In this document: positions 12,601 to 24,200 of the stretch, piece after piece
How positions within the stretch are numbered: the stretch's first letter is position 1
Layout: each line of letters begins with the position of its first letter
Position numbers and translations under genes: made by a program
From: Hybos culiciformis
Lineage: Eukaryota; Arthropoda; Insecta; Diptera; Hybotidae
Direction: 5' to 3'
Length of the DNA stretch: 64,000 bases
Assembly: GCA_964007475.1 (NCBI GenBank)
Contig: OZ023274.1
Span: 104,951,372 to 105,015,371 of the forward strand
The notes under the pieces: generated by a model
Told to the model about the DNA's origin: nothing
Database searches by the model: none
The model's input: the letters and a program-made list of their open reading frames with translations, nothing else

Positions 12601-14089
12601 ATTTTGTAATTTGTAAATGTAATATTGTCTATTTGTTGGGGTCTTCCACAGACAAACAAGTATCTGTTTCCAAAGTGTATTTTAAATTTTATTTAAACTT
12701 TGATTTCTTCGTATTGCGCAGCCCATGAGTATCTGCATCTTTAACAATTTTTTTTTATATATGTGTAGTTTCAAAAGTTAAAAATTAAAATTTTTTTTAA
12801 CGATATCAGACCTAGAATAAGAGCAGAATAAAATAGATAGCTTCCGCATTGGCACTCACAAAATCCATTGAGTACGCTACAACTATTGTTATTTAAACGG
12901 AGACTGAATTTAAAATATACATTAATTACTTCCAAATATGCATGTTTTATTACCTAAACCCAATTTATAATAAAATTTCGTAATATGAGTATGCAATATT
13001 TAAATATTTTGTAAGTAACGATTTATTGAAACTAGTTGAGTTCAAAAACAGCATTTTCGTTAATATGTTATTTTATTTAAAAAAAAAAATTCAGTTTATA
13101 ATGTTTCTTTTCAATAAATTTCAGGAACTGGCAGCAATGCCTGTTACGTTGAAAAAGTTGAAGAAGCTGATCTTTTCGATGCTGCAGACAATACAAAAAC
13201 ACATGTATTGATAAATACAGAATGGGGAGCTTTTGGTGATAATGGAGCTTTAGATTTTATTCGAACTGAATACGATATAGATGTAGATTCACACAGCATT
13301 AACCCAGGAAAGCAAATGTAATAAATTACAAAAAAAAATTATGTGGATATGTAGATTTTTTTAGTTCTTAATAATACATTAATTTAAAAGTCCGCAATTA
13401 CTTCAATTAATTTGTTATCTACAAACTGATGGAATTAATATTCAAATTCGTTATTTATTTTTAGACACGAAAAAATGATATCTGGTATGTACATGGGAGA
13501 ATTAGTACGTCTTGTTTTGGTTAAATTTACCAAGGCTGGTCTTTTATTTGGCGGTAAAGATTCTGATGTTTTGTTCACTAGAGGTCAATTTTTCACGAAA
13601 TACGTGTCTGAAATTGAAAGTGATGAAATTGGAAATTATTCAAATTGCCGTTTAGTTCTTGACGAATTGGGTATGACATTTAACAAGATTTTTATGCAAT
13701 TTTTGTTCTAATTATTACGAATTAAAGGTATAACAAATGCAACCGATGAAGATTGTGCCAATATTCGATTCATTTGTGAATGTGTATCAACCAGAGCTGC
13801 TCATTTAACGTCATGTGGAATTGCTGCATTAATTAATAAAATGAATGAGCCTAGCGTGACGGTATAATAATTTAATTATATTAATTTAACAACAATTATT
13901 CAATTTTACTCTATTTAGGTTGGGGTTGATGGCTCTGTCTACCGTTTTCATCCTAAATTTCATGATTTAATGTTTGCTAAAATACGTGAACTAGTTAAGC
14001 CATCAATTCAATTTGATCTTATGTTATCTGAAGATGGTTCTGGAAGGGGAGCAGCTCTAGTTGCTGCTGTTGCATGCCGAGAAAAATAA
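513..14089 (+). CDS. Hexokinase, single-domain (spliced, 9 coding exons)
   Basis: ATP-dependent phosphorylation of glucose and other hexoses, the first step of glycolysis, in the cytosol. Coding exons: 513-602, 7541-7703, 7906-8090, 8186-8359, then one of 8691-8790 or 11790-11889, then 13125-13317, 13465-13670, 13728-13861 and 13919-14089. All junctions are GT-AG with compatible phases, giving 1416 nt and 471 residues, the usual size of an insect one-domain hexokinase. Visible motifs: phosphate-1 loop LDLGGTNFR (about residues 92-100), SFP and WTKGF (162-164, 178-182), catalytic NDxTGT (Asn215, Asp216), GTGSNACY (238-245), NTEWGAFGD (268-276), adenosine-side [14 protein letters not shown] (from 416) and [14 protein letters not shown] near the C-terminus. 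All expected catalytic residues are present. Exon 1 is the least certain exon. I cannot say which insect hexokinase paralogue this is, so no symbol is given. Confidence 0.95.
2800..2853. repeat. 27-bp unit duplicated in tandem
   Basis: Two adjacent, apparently identical copies of a 27-bp unit beginning ACATACAATGTAGGAGG start at 2800 and 2827. This is a small minisatellite-type duplication inside hexokinase intron 1. Confidence 0.8.
5893..6313. repeat. 211-bp tandem duplication, two near-identical copies
   Basis: A unit starting TAACCATTCATTAATTTTTG begins at 5893 and again at 6104. The copies differ only at a few positions (for example AACTTTGGG versus AAGTTTGGG and the length of a T run), so the duplication is recent. 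On the minus strand each copy has a coding-like stretch (…[15 protein letters not shown]…, then …[13 protein letters not shown]). That frame stops at Gly-stop, but a one-base shift continues as [13 protein letters not shown]. It may be a remnant of a transposon or gene; I do not recognise the family. Confidence 0.85.
8691..8790 (+). CDS. Hexokinase alternative exon 5a (catalytic)
   Basis: A 100-nt exon with acceptor AG at 8689-8690 and donor GTAAGG at 8791, entering in phase 0 and leaving in phase 1. It encodes [16 protein letters not shown] then [17 protein letters not shown]. The Asn-Asp pair corresponds to Asn204-Asp205 of human glucokinase, where the Asp is the catalytic base. It is one of two homologous exons of identical length and phase, so each transcript should use one. 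The acceptor has only a modest pyrimidine tract, with an A-rich stretch just upstream. Confidence 0.9.
9981..10075 (+). repeat. tRNA-derived SINE head (or tRNA pseudogene)
   Basis: A GC-richer island within the AT-rich intron between exons 5a and 5b. It carries an A-box-like TGGTGTAGTGTGG from 9993 and a B-box-like GGTTCGATTTC at 10039-10049, spaced as in a polymerase III tRNA promoter. It cannot be folded by eye into a clean cloverleaf and is followed by non-tRNA sequence, so a tRNA-derived SINE is more likely than a functional tRNA. The 3' limit is unclear and may lie 100-200 bp further on. Confidence 0.6.
11115..11493. mobile_element. Palindromic MITE copy 1 (TTAA-flanked)
   Basis: It begins GGGGACTTGGTACCAG directly after TTAA (11115-11118). 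The second half is the reverse complement of the first, for example AGAATCGGTT…GAGCACTT against CTTAGCC…AACCGATTCT. A close copy lies at 26300-26695. Here the right terminal repeat is shortened: after GGGACAACAAATC it goes straight to TTGTTAA, lacking the CTGGTACCAAGTCC end seen in the other copy. TTAA at both ends suggests piggyBac-type mobilisation. It lies about 300 bp upstream of hexokinase exon 5b. Confidence 0.85.
11790..11889 (+). CDS. Hexokinase alternative exon 5b (catalytic)
   Basis: The second version of the catalytic exon is also exactly 100 nt, with the same entry and exit phases and GTATGT as donor at 11890. It encodes [16 protein letters not shown] then [17 protein letters not shown]. 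Seven of 33 residues differ from exon 5a (A5D, M7C, S13T, H22W, R23K, Q25H, I33V), while Asn-Asp and the rest of the active-site loop are kept. The absence of stops or frameshifts argues that it is maintained. Including both exons would shift the frame (200 nt), so use must be mutually exclusive. The acceptor (TGAATATAAAG) has almost no pyrimidine tract, which suggests regulated use. Confidence 0.88.
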
Positions 14090-14191
14090 ATAAAAAAAGT
14101 TAAATAATATTTGTATATTTAGATTGAATATTAGGTATAAAGTAAATAACACATTGTTGGCACAAGGCAGTTAGACCGAAAAATAAGAAGA

Positions 14192-14203
14192 AATAAAAAT
14201 AAA
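14192..14203 (+). terminator. Tandem polyadenylation signals of hexokinase
   Basis: Two AATAAA hexamers at 14192-14197 and 14198-14203 lie about 105-115 bases after the hexokinase stop codon, as expected for a short 3' UTR. In such AT-rich DNA the hexamer is frequent, so the choice rests on proximity to the stop. Confidence 0.5.
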
Positions 14204-16539
14204 TATTATTACATATACATATATATCTTACTCAAACTTTTCGCAATCTTACGAAGAAAGTTTCTGTTAGTACTAGTTTGTTTACGTTATTAAATAATTC
14301 AGAAAAAAAAATCATTGTTCAGTTGAAATTATATCTGCTAAAAGTCCTTATAACAAGCTGATATTAACAAAAAAAAAAATAGGTAACTTCAAATTGTGTA
14401 TATATGTAGAAAAAAGGAGCATTTCGTAATATTGAAAATTATATCACCTTAAAAATTGTGATCGCTATATATCAAAATGAAAAACGCTTTAGACCGAAAA
14501 CAAAGATCACAAAGTGCAATTTAGGTTTTTTTGTAAAAAATTCCAATATATACCTCAATATTAGAATTACAGAGCTACCTTAGTAGTTCATTTAAATAAC
14601 AAAAAAAATTTGGAATTTATCTTATCGAGTTTTTATGATTTTATGTGTAGGTCTAGTGCAGTCCATTGATTGCTCACTACCTGCCTTGATTTAAACTTAC
14701 TAACCACTTATATCTAACAAATGTTAGTTAATATAATAAAAATAAATTAAAATATCTTGGAAACATAAATTTTATTAATTATTTCAATTTAATTTACATT
14801 TGTAGTTTTTAAAATTGTATGAGAGTATGAATTAGTTTTTAATTATTCCATTGTCTTAACTGCACAAAAACTTAAGGCGACGATATATTAAAATAGTTTA
14901 GTAATTATAGTTATATGTATTTATATCCTATACTTTTATTTGTATCTAAGTCAATATAATTGGAATATTTTAGGAAAAAAAAAGGAATTTTTTTTTTTTT
15001 TTTAAGTTTAAATGATTTGCACAAAATTTCTGTAAAAAAAAATTATCAAAATTTAATATAATTGTTCAAATAGCAAAAGACACCTAATATTATTTTTTCT
15101 GTTTTAGTTAAAAGAAATATTTCAATATATATTAGATTTATACATTATAATGTAATATATATTTTATTAATAAAGAAAATTTATTTCTTAATATATGTAT
15201 ATTTTGAATTTTATTAGTTTTTAAAACTAATAAAATTTGAATAATAAATATTTTTTAATAACTAATAGATATCATAATCATAACTCGCAATATAAGTACT
15301 GAATAAAATAAAAAATTTATTGTAAAATAAAGAATGTTATGTATGTTGCGGTTATATATAATTTTTTTTTTTGAATTCACAATTTGTAAAAAATTAGAAA
15401 AATATATTACTTATTATTGTTTTGTAAAGTAATTATGTCTTTTTTTAAAAATCTAATTTATTTTATTAGATGAGTTGATGAGTATGAAATAGGTAAAGAT
15501 AATTGGCAATTGGTAATCATAAGTTCTCTATTCAATCATTCTGATACAAGGCTCAAGGCGATTTTTAGCTGATAATATTTTTTGAATGCATTAAAAAGTT
15601 TAAGTAACTATAACCATTGAGTAATAATATTTATAAGAGGGTCAGAATTCATACAAGTAAATTTCAGAATTTTTTTTCAAATTACTCAAAAAATATGACA
15701 ATATTTTCAATGTATTGAATAAAAATTTTATACTCAAATGTGTTTATTCTTAATACAATAATAAAAATAATAAAATTAAGAATAAACACATTTGAGTTAA
15801 AACATTTTACTCAATACATTCAAAATATTGTCATAATTTTTGAAAAAAATTTACTTGTATAAATTCTGTCCCTCTTATAAATATTATTACTCAATGCTAT
15901 AACTAATGTAAAATGAGCTCTGAAATTATTATGTATTCCTTGATATCAATGATGCAAGATCTATATAAAATAAATTCATCGAAACGGAATGAGGTATTCT
16001 CGTACAAAAAATATCTAAAAATATAATATATAACATTTTAGACGTTTTAATTAAATTACAACTACACGTACTAGTTCTATGCGATATGTGTAGCTTCAAA
16101 AATTCGATTTTAATATTTTTGTTTACTACAATCCAATCATTATGAAAAGTAAGCTCTTTTCTGTACACGTGAAGTTAGCTGCTGATTTTTACCTCAATTT
16201 TTATTATTTTGTTTATCTGTCTATTTTGTTTGCTGGGATCTGTGGTGAATAAAAAGTGTGTGTTGGTGTTGTTCTGTTTCTTTTTCTGTTTTTTTTTTTT
16301 ATTATTTAGTTTTCTTGTAATTGTGGTAAATTCGTGAACTGTGAGGATTGTTATTATTAAAATTTTCGCGTTTAACTTTTTTTTTTCTAAACAATTATAA
16401 AAATAAAAAACCAATTTGTCTCGCAAATTGTGAACCAAAAAAAAAAAAAAAACAAATAATACCTATATTTATTTGAAATTTTTAGTTTACGGGACAAAAA
16501 CTAAAAAAATCAGACAAATAGAAAATAATACCTATCACC
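14204..16539. other. Intergenic region, hexokinase to ARID5
   Basis: AT-rich intergenic DNA with no convincing coding frame. The only structured item I see is the roughly 300-bp palindrome at 15605-15905. Short ORFs on the minus strand at 15929-16438 are low-complexity and have no recognisable family features. Confidence 0.4.
15605..15905. mobile_element. Palindromic (foldback) element, about 300 bp
   Basis: Two arms are reverse complements over nearly the whole length. The left arm runs ATTGAGTAATAATATTTATA, then AGAGGGTCAGAATTCATACAAG. The right arm ends CTTGTATAAATTCTGTCCCT, then CTTATAAATATTATTACTCAAT. The centre lies near 15765 in an A/T spacer (ACAATAATAAAAATAATAAA). Similarity extends a little beyond both arms. 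There is no coding capacity, so it is a MITE or foldback element of unassigned superfamily. Confidence 0.75.
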
Positions 16540-16720
16540 CTACTACCGCCAAACCGACAAAAATAAAAAAATGAATAATTAATTTTATGGGGGTAGCCAA
16601 CCCGTGCGAACCGTAACGTAGCAGTCGTGCGTTTATAAAAACCGAGTTGCGCCAAATGGGAAATTTAGTGAGGAAACAATATCGTAATTGACGGTTTGAA
16701 ATCAGCTGATTTTGCAAGAA
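16540..16720 (+). promoter_or_regulatory. GC-richer island, candidate ARID5 promoter
   Basis: A stretch with several CpGs (ACCGCCAAACCGAC, CCCGTGCGAACCGTAACG, GTCGTGCG) stands out from its A/T surroundings. It ends with ATCAGCTGAT at 16701-16710, a match to the CAGCTG E-box-type element found in fly core promoters. It lies about 1.9 kb upstream of the ARID5 start codon, and the A-rich tract between could be 5' UTR. A diverged repeat is an alternative reading. There is no direct evidence for the transcription start. Confidence 0.35.
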
Positions 16721-18637
16721 ATTTATATATGTAATTTTTTTTTGTTTTCGTTAGTTTCCCCGCCAAACAATTGTATTTACTATTAGACTATTACTAAAAA
16801 AATACTTTTAATAGAAAAAATTGTCGAAATTCTATAAGTTTTAATTAAAAGTTCCTTATTATTTAATCCTATACTTAACTTTTTTCTTAAAATTTATTTT
16901 CATTGGTCCACAAAAAAGTTGTCAACTACTTATACTTACACTTTATTTGTACACCACTGGAATATGTACAAAAAAAAAAAAAAAAAAAACCCATGAAAAA
17001 AAATAAATTTTAATTGTGCATAAAAAATTCTAATTTTTTTTTTTTTTAATTTTCCCCAATTTTCTATTCTATCAAAAATGAGTGAACTCGTCGTAACGTA
17101 ATTATCAAAATTTTATCTAAATTTCTGTTTTTTTTTTTTAACATTATAGGAATTTATTTATTTTGAAAAACAAAATAAACATATAACGTGAATAAAAAAA
17201 ATAAAAAGCTTGAGCCAAGTAGAAAAAAAAAATAAAATATCTTTTTTTTTTTTTTTAATTTTGGAACAATAAATAAAAAAAGAAAATAGACGGGATGGAA
17301 TGACAAGTACTTAGTCCCCACAAAACAGAGAAAGAAACACAAAAACCATAAATTTCAAAAAGTAAAGAAATAAAAAAAATAATTCTTTTTTTTATTTACA
17401 AAAAGATAAATAAATAAATAAATAAAAAAAAAAGTGAATGCAATATAAATTAAATATTAAAAAAAAAAAATAAATAAGTTAAATTTTTTAAAAGTTAAGG
17501 TTAATCAAATATAATAAAAAATAAAATGGAAAAAAAATAAAACTTTAATTTTTTTTTTTTTTGTTGTTTTTTCTTTAAATCGACATGTTTAGAAATTAAA
17601 AGATTTTTTTCTTAATGATGTCAATATTTTGTTTCTTTCTTCTCTGCTGCTGCTGATTATATTTATATATATATTTTATTTATATAAGTATAATAATATA
17701 TAGGTATATGAATGGATATATGGAGAGATTTAGAAGAAATATTATAATTTTAAGATTCTAAAAATAGAAAAAAAAAAAAAATTATAATAAAAAAGAGAAA
17801 AAAAAAAGATAAAGGTTAATGCAAATATAAAAAAAAAAAAAAATTGAATTAAAAATTGAAAAATAAAAAAAATAATAATAATAATTTTTAATTAAAAATT
17901 CCTATTAAAAATAATAAATAAATAAATAAATAATATATTTTCAATAAATTTCAATTGTTAGGTAAAAACAAAAATAAATTAATAAAATAATTATCATTTA
18001 AAAGCCTATCTACGTTTTGAATTGCACGTATAACTCACATTGTGAATAGCAGAGTGATAATTGCGGCAAGTCTTTCTCAATCACACGCATATTTATTATT
18101 AGGTCAAAAATTAGAAGAAAATTTTCTTTTGTTTGATCATTAACAAAAAAAAAAAAAAAACAGAATTGTACCTATAATTATAGGTGTCTGCTGTATAATT
18201 ATAAATGACAATAAATTTAATAGAATATTTTTTTTTTGGCTTTTATAATTGACCAATATTATTATTAATATTGTAAAGAGATTTTGACAGAAGTTCAAAA
18301 AAAACAAAACATAATAATAAAAAAAAAAAATTTGGCATGAGCCAGACAGAAGGATAGATAAGCTCTTTCGATGAAAATTAATTAAATAAAGTTTTAATAA
18401 AAATAAAAATAATTTTAATTATATTTTAATTTTTATTTTGAGTACAAGAAGAAGAAGAAGAAAAAAAAAAGAAGAAATTATTTAAATAAATTTTGCCTTA
18501 TAAAAAAATAATGAAATAAGTAATAAAATACCTAACTAAAAACAATTTTTAAAACGAAGAAAAATTAAAATTTATAAATAAATACAACTTAAAAAGTAGT
18601 TAAATAATAAAGGAGAAAAAAATAAAAAGATTACGTC
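16721..18637 (+). other. A-rich region, probable ARID5 5' UTR or leader
   Basis: Very A-rich sequence with poly-A runs and (AAT)n/(AAAT)n tracts and no open frame of note. It leads directly into the ATG at 18638, so part of it is probably the 5' UTR. This is inference from position only. Confidence 0.3.
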
Positions 18638-18649
18638 ATGGAAATTAAG
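18638..18649 (+). CDS. ARID5 first coding exon (Met-Glu-Ile-Lys only)
   Basis: ATGGAAATTAAG is followed immediately by a strong GTAAGT donor at 18650 and leaves phase 0. The acceptor at 50931-50932 is also phase 0 and opens on AAGNPCAFHGPY. ARID5-family proteins start with a short run of residues before the CxxHGPY block, and no ATG in frame precedes that block in exon 2, so a separate start exon is required. The acronym-like 12-nt coding part presumably belongs to a longer 5' UTR exon. The link is inferred from phase, donor quality and family length. An alternative start exon elsewhere in the 32-kb gap cannot be excluded. Confidence 0.65.
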
Positions 18650-19032
18650 GTAAGTCGTAAAGTTTTTGTTTTCTTTTTTTATTTTTATTTTAGTTAATAA
18701 GTTTTCACATTTTTTTTTTTTTTTTTTTATTAATATTGTTTATTGAAAATTATTTTTATAAATTTCGTTCTTACATTCATTTATATAAATATAATTATAT
18801 TAAGAATAATATGTCTTTTATCTATACATACATGTTAGAACTTAACAATATTTATTGCTCCATCGCTTATAGCATTATAGGAGCAGGTATCTAAAGTATT
18901 TTCTAAAGTATTTTATTTACTATTTAATAACAATTCTTATCATATTTCTTATCAACAATTTTTTTTAAGTTTCTTAAAGGTTTCTTAAAGGTTTCTTAAA
19001 GGTTTCTTACTGCGACTTTCACATTCTAAATT

Positions 19033-19068
<36 letters not shown>

Positions 19069-21182
19069 TGTAATATATGTATCTAAAATTTACTAGCTAT
19101 TTGCTATGAAGATAAATTTGATTTTAATTCAATTTGTAGTCTAAGGTAAATAAAAATTAGCGAAACAGGATTGATCCATAGATATAAAAATTACTCAACA
19201 GATAAAGATAAAGTTAATTGACTGGTAAGGTTGATTAACTGGTAAGGTTGATTCAAGGAGATCACCAGACCAATTTAATATCAAGGAAAACACAATTTTT
19301 TCTCTGCTTTTAATCATTTCCTAACTCTCAACAACTCCAACATCTCCTGAACCTGGAAAAGAATTCTTCTGATTGAATCGTTTCTGTATTTATGTTAATG
19401 TTTGAATCCCCTAATAGAATAATAGGATGTTGTGTATGTGTTCTTATTTTATTAGTTATGATTTCAATTAGTTCATTTCACGGAACATGTGGTGGTCGAT
19501 AATATGCTAAGAGCCCTAAAGATTTCCCATTGAATTTCAGAGTCGTCAGCTGAATTTCAATGTAGTTAAGGTTTCCATGTTTATTTCCAATTAGCTTAAA
19601 TTCAATAGACTCATGTACAAAGATACATACCCCACCATAACCATCAGAACGGTGAGAAAATTCCCCTTTATAACCAGGTATTTTATATAATTGTATATTT
19701 TCTTGAGATATCCATGTTTCCTGGAGGCAGATTATACTAGGTAAGTTGGGAAGTTCCGTTAGAAAGTTAAGAAATTGATTAAATCTATTAATAGAAGATA
19801 TACTATGACAGTTCATTGACAGGATGTTAATCATGCGGTCTCTCCTTGAATCATAATCCTTACTAAAATTATAAACATTTTCAAAATATTTGTTTTGAAT
19901 TAAATTCATTTAAAACTAGAATTAATCTTAAAATTAAAGTTAAAAATTAAAATTATAGGAATAAGGAAAAGAAAGGAAAAGAAAATAAGGAATAAACTAA
20001 ATAATACTTATGATGCCAACTAGTCGCTGTTCCGATTGTCACTCGATTTTCCGCTTAAAACACCATCTGGGCTGTTTGCTTCATTATTATTCATTATACT
20101 ATAAATTATGTTATCAATATCTTCTTTTGAACGTACTGCTATAGGTTTTGTTGTATCATTCTGCTTTACATAGATAATACCTGTTCTGACATATATTCGT
20201 TGAAAATTATGACTCTTTAAAATTTTTGCATACCTTAGTAAGTCTTGATTTTCCGATGTGAGGACATCATGAACATGGAGATTTTTGCCTAGTATTTTTC
20301 TTAGGCCAGCGAGAGACTTGAAAAATTTATGTCTACTATTGTCGTCTTTCAGCTTGATAAATATTGGAGTCCGATTATTTTCCATGTCACTCGGTGTTTT
20401 TGCTTTGATTCTGATATGCTGAAAGTCAGTTTCCAATATTTCACCACCACTTTTCTCAGATGCGTCAACAATAGTACTAATAACACCTTTTGAGTTGGAG
20501 TTTGAAATATTTAGTGGAAGTCCTTTAATTATGAATTCATTCGCTAAGTTAAGTTGTTTCAGCCCGTTTACTTCCAGTTGAAGTTGGTATACTGTTGTTT
20601 CGAGAGACAGATTTTTTTCTTCTAATTGTTTGACCTTAGAGTCAAGATGTTGGTAATTCGTTGATATGTCTTCAAACTTTTTTGTTAACATTTTAAGTAA
20701 TTTATTTGTACCCATATTGCTTATTAATTCCTCAAAGAGAAATTGAATCTTTTCATTTGTGGTTTTGCAGTTTTTCGCTGAACATTTTCGACACCGCCAG
20801 GATGTGTCTTCATCATCGTTCATACGATCAAACTCCTCTTCAGTAAGCGAAGAACATTCAGAGTGTATCCACTTGAGACAGGTAGAACACTCAATTGATG
20901 TTTCAATTTTATCATTGATTGTGAATTTGCAGATTACACAATTCGAAGTAGTTGATTCATCAGAATTATCGTTTACTTTTTTATTCTTACCTTTCATTAT
21001 TTATTTGTTTAATTAGGTTTTTTAGGTTAGGTTCTTGAGTGTGCTGTAGGCAGCGTGCTGTGAACAATTTCAATACTTATTCCAATCGATCACCCCGCCC
21101 TCCAATCAATAATTACGGATTAAATTAATTATTTAATTTACTAAATTAATTATTTTAATCAGTTCAAACTTTGCTTTCCTTT

Positions 21183-21214
<32 letters not shown>

Positions 21215-24200
21215 CTATTATTTTTCTATTAACTTGATGTGTTAAGGCACCGGGGAAGTGGATAGGTATTCATTCATTATTTTTATGTTTTTTTAATAGA
21301 TAGATACCTAATTACGTATTATTGTAAGTCAGTATATCTACTTTGTTTTTGTTTTCAATTGCAAAGGCATTTTAAAGAGAACAAAATAAATAAGAAGTAC
21401 CTATATACCTAGCTACATAACAATTTTGAGAGTAGGTTAGTAAATTAACTTTATCATGATAAAGAATAAAGGATTTGTTGCTGTAGAAAAAAAAGTACAC
21501 AGCTTCAGGACTGTGGTGAAAGCGATTGATAGTATATTTTGGTTAATACTGAAACTAAGGTTGCGATTTCTAACTTTAATTACAATAAATAAGTATCTCG
21601 TGCAAGACTTATTTACTTGAAAATTCATTAAGTATGTTATATAGGTAGGTAGGTAATGAAATTTTCATTTAAGTCTAGACCGAGTCTAGACAAACTATAA
21701 ACACTTTTTTCTCACATACTTACTTCTCAATTTTTCCAAATTTGTACTTTAAATAAGTAAAGGAACTATTGTTACTAACTAAATTTTTTAAAAACTTAAG
21801 TTATGTAGTTACCTACCTTTGTAAGCCTATCTCTTGTTCCATCTTGAATTTCAAAGAGAAAATTTTTAAGATCACAATTTAAGCTCCCAAGTTCAAGGGT
21901 CGAGGTTTAGGTACTTTTACTTATGGATTCTTATTACTTATATTAGTTAAGTATATCCAGTTTTCAATTAAGTATTTATTATTTTATTTTGGTCTAAGAT
22001 AGTTAACCAAGTACCTAGTAAAGATTTTGATTTTATTTCATGTAACAAATAAGTATATATAATTTTTTTTTTTATTCCAAACCGACATCCAAACATTTAT
22101 TACGTTTCTAAATGAATAAAAAAAAAAATTAACAAAGACGTAAGTAAATTGAAAAAAAAAAAAAAAATAAAAATAAATTACTAACATGAATCAATCTTTT
22201 TTAGAAAATTAATAAAAGTGAAATCACAAATAATCATGAACAAAGAATAAAATTTTATCGTTAAATTTTTAATACTTAATGTTTCTGTATTACATTTAAC
22301 AAAAAAAAAATATATAGTTTTTTTTTTTCGTTATATAGGTATTTTTATTACCTATATCGAGTATCATATATATAAGTATAGTTATAATTATTTTTATTAT
22401 GAATTTTAAAAACGCATTTTGCTGAAAACATATAAAATTCTTAAAACACACAAATTATTGCTACTTACTTAGCTATTATAAGAAAACTGTATAGTTATGT
22501 ACCTATAAGTATATCTAAAAAAATCAACGCATACACATAAGTATTAAGAAAACATAAAAATTTATAATTATTGTTAATTAATTTTATAAGATTTGTTCTT
22601 TTTTTTTTTTTTTTTTTTTTCAAAAGTCTCAACAAAAATCTATGAGATGTAAATTTTAATTTTAATAAACCTGCCAATGCCACTCATAGTAAATTTCATT
22701 TTTAGGTACAAATAATAATAAAAAGTCATGCTTTTTTATTGCTTTATTATTATTATTATTTATTTATTATTATTTTTTTTTTTTATAAATTAAACATTTT
22801 AATGTGACTTTGTTACAAGCTTAAAATGTTGAAATTTTTTTTGTGGTATTGTTGAGCAGTATATATCGTGAGTTATAATTGTGAATGTTTTGCTTGACAT
22901 TGACCTACTGTGACCGATGGGAGTGATTTGTTGATGGATTAAAAAGATTTTCAACTTTAAATTAAGATATTTTAAATTTTTGTGTCATTATTGTCTCATA
23001 TGAGGTCTCATATTAGTTTGATTGCACCTAAGGAATGAAATCTGAAAAAGTGATTACATGCGCTACTTAGTTAAATACTTACTTGCAATAACTAACTTTT
23101 ATGTTTCAACTTTTATGTCAAAAATACCTATTACTTGCCTGATTTAAATGGTAGAAGAAGAAATTCTTTTTAAAGACTGAGTTCTTTATGCCAGTGTTAT
23201 CTATTTAAATTGTTTTGCAAAATTTTACCTTTTGAAAGTTAGTGGTTTTCTCGAGGGTTTTCTTTAATATTTACCTCGACTTATTTACTTATTTAAAATT
23301 ACTTAAGTAAGAAAGCAGGTACGTAAACTTAATTAAGTAAGTATATTTTATTTTATTTTTAAACTTAATAAAAAAGTAACATAAAATAAGAAAGTTTTGT
23401 GTTACAAACAAGCGATATTTTAATTTAGCAATGGGGATGGATGGAAGAATAAATTTTTATGGTCGAATGTGTGCGTTTTGTTGTTTAAAATATATTTTAA
23501 ATCTTTTTTGATAAAAAACGATAAAAAATATATATATAAAGTCAGTAGTTAGTTAGTTATGTGTACGTAACTGTATATATATAACATATAATATATGAAT
23601 ACATTTAAATAAATTTTTGCTTATATTGAAAAATTTTGCTTTTCTTTTTTTGTTTAAATAAAGATTCAATGAATTTTATGTGTGAAATAAGTATATGATA
23701 TATTTTATTATTTAGTTAAGTATTCCAATAAGAAAAGTTAGATTTAAATATTAAGTAGATATTATTGATCTTATTTTAAAAATTATAAAGGAATTTATTT
23801 AATTATTTGTGAATAGTTATAAGAACTTAAATTTTCTATAATTTAATTAACGAACAAAAAAGTATTTGTTAGTTTGTTAGAATGAGTTATCGACTTTCAC
23901 CTGTCTTCAATGAAATAAGTAATCCGAGGATAAATCAAAAATTATTTAAATTTTAGAGACCATACGAAAAATATAATAAGACCAAAGTTAGATCAGGTCA
24001 GTCTTATTGTTAAGTAGAATTTTTAGTAAGCACTTACTTATTAAGTATTTAAGAATTACACTCAATGGAAATTTTCAAGAATTTATTTTTATTTTTACTA
24101 AAAATAAAAAATAAAAATGAAAGCTTTCAAGCATGCAGAAAAACAAGCTTTTTGTTTTTCTGAGGGACAGAAGAAAAAAGAATATAATGTAAATTTTAAT

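Larger units (their letters stand above)
19310..21110 (-). mobile_element. Non-LTR retrotransposon (LINE), reverse transcriptase missing
   Basis: Minus-strand element. A GC-richer 5' leader (about 21000-21110) is followed by ORF1 (20997 down to 20020) and the endonuclease part of ORF2 (19909 down to about 19310). There is no trace of the reverse transcriptase or 3' end. LINE copies usually lose the 5' end, so loss of the 3' part suggests a later deletion or an interrupted insertion. ORF1 carries PHD-type zinc finger plus FP-like modules, as in CR1/Jockey-type insect LINEs. The exact clade is not assigned. Confidence 0.85.

Noticed and set aside
16175..17342. Minus-strand ORFs of 60-87 residues upstream of ARID5
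   Set aside because: They are Lys/Phe-rich translations of poly-A and poly-T tracts without conserved motifs.
19029..19066. Long poly-T run taken as the poly-A tail of the minus-strand LINE
   Set aside because: It lies beyond the point where element similarity stops, and there is no LINE 3' end next to it. Poly-T runs are common here.
20759..21016. 85-residue + strand ORF opposite the LINE ORF1
   Set aside because: It is antisense to the PHD finger and coiled-coil coding region and has no features of its own.
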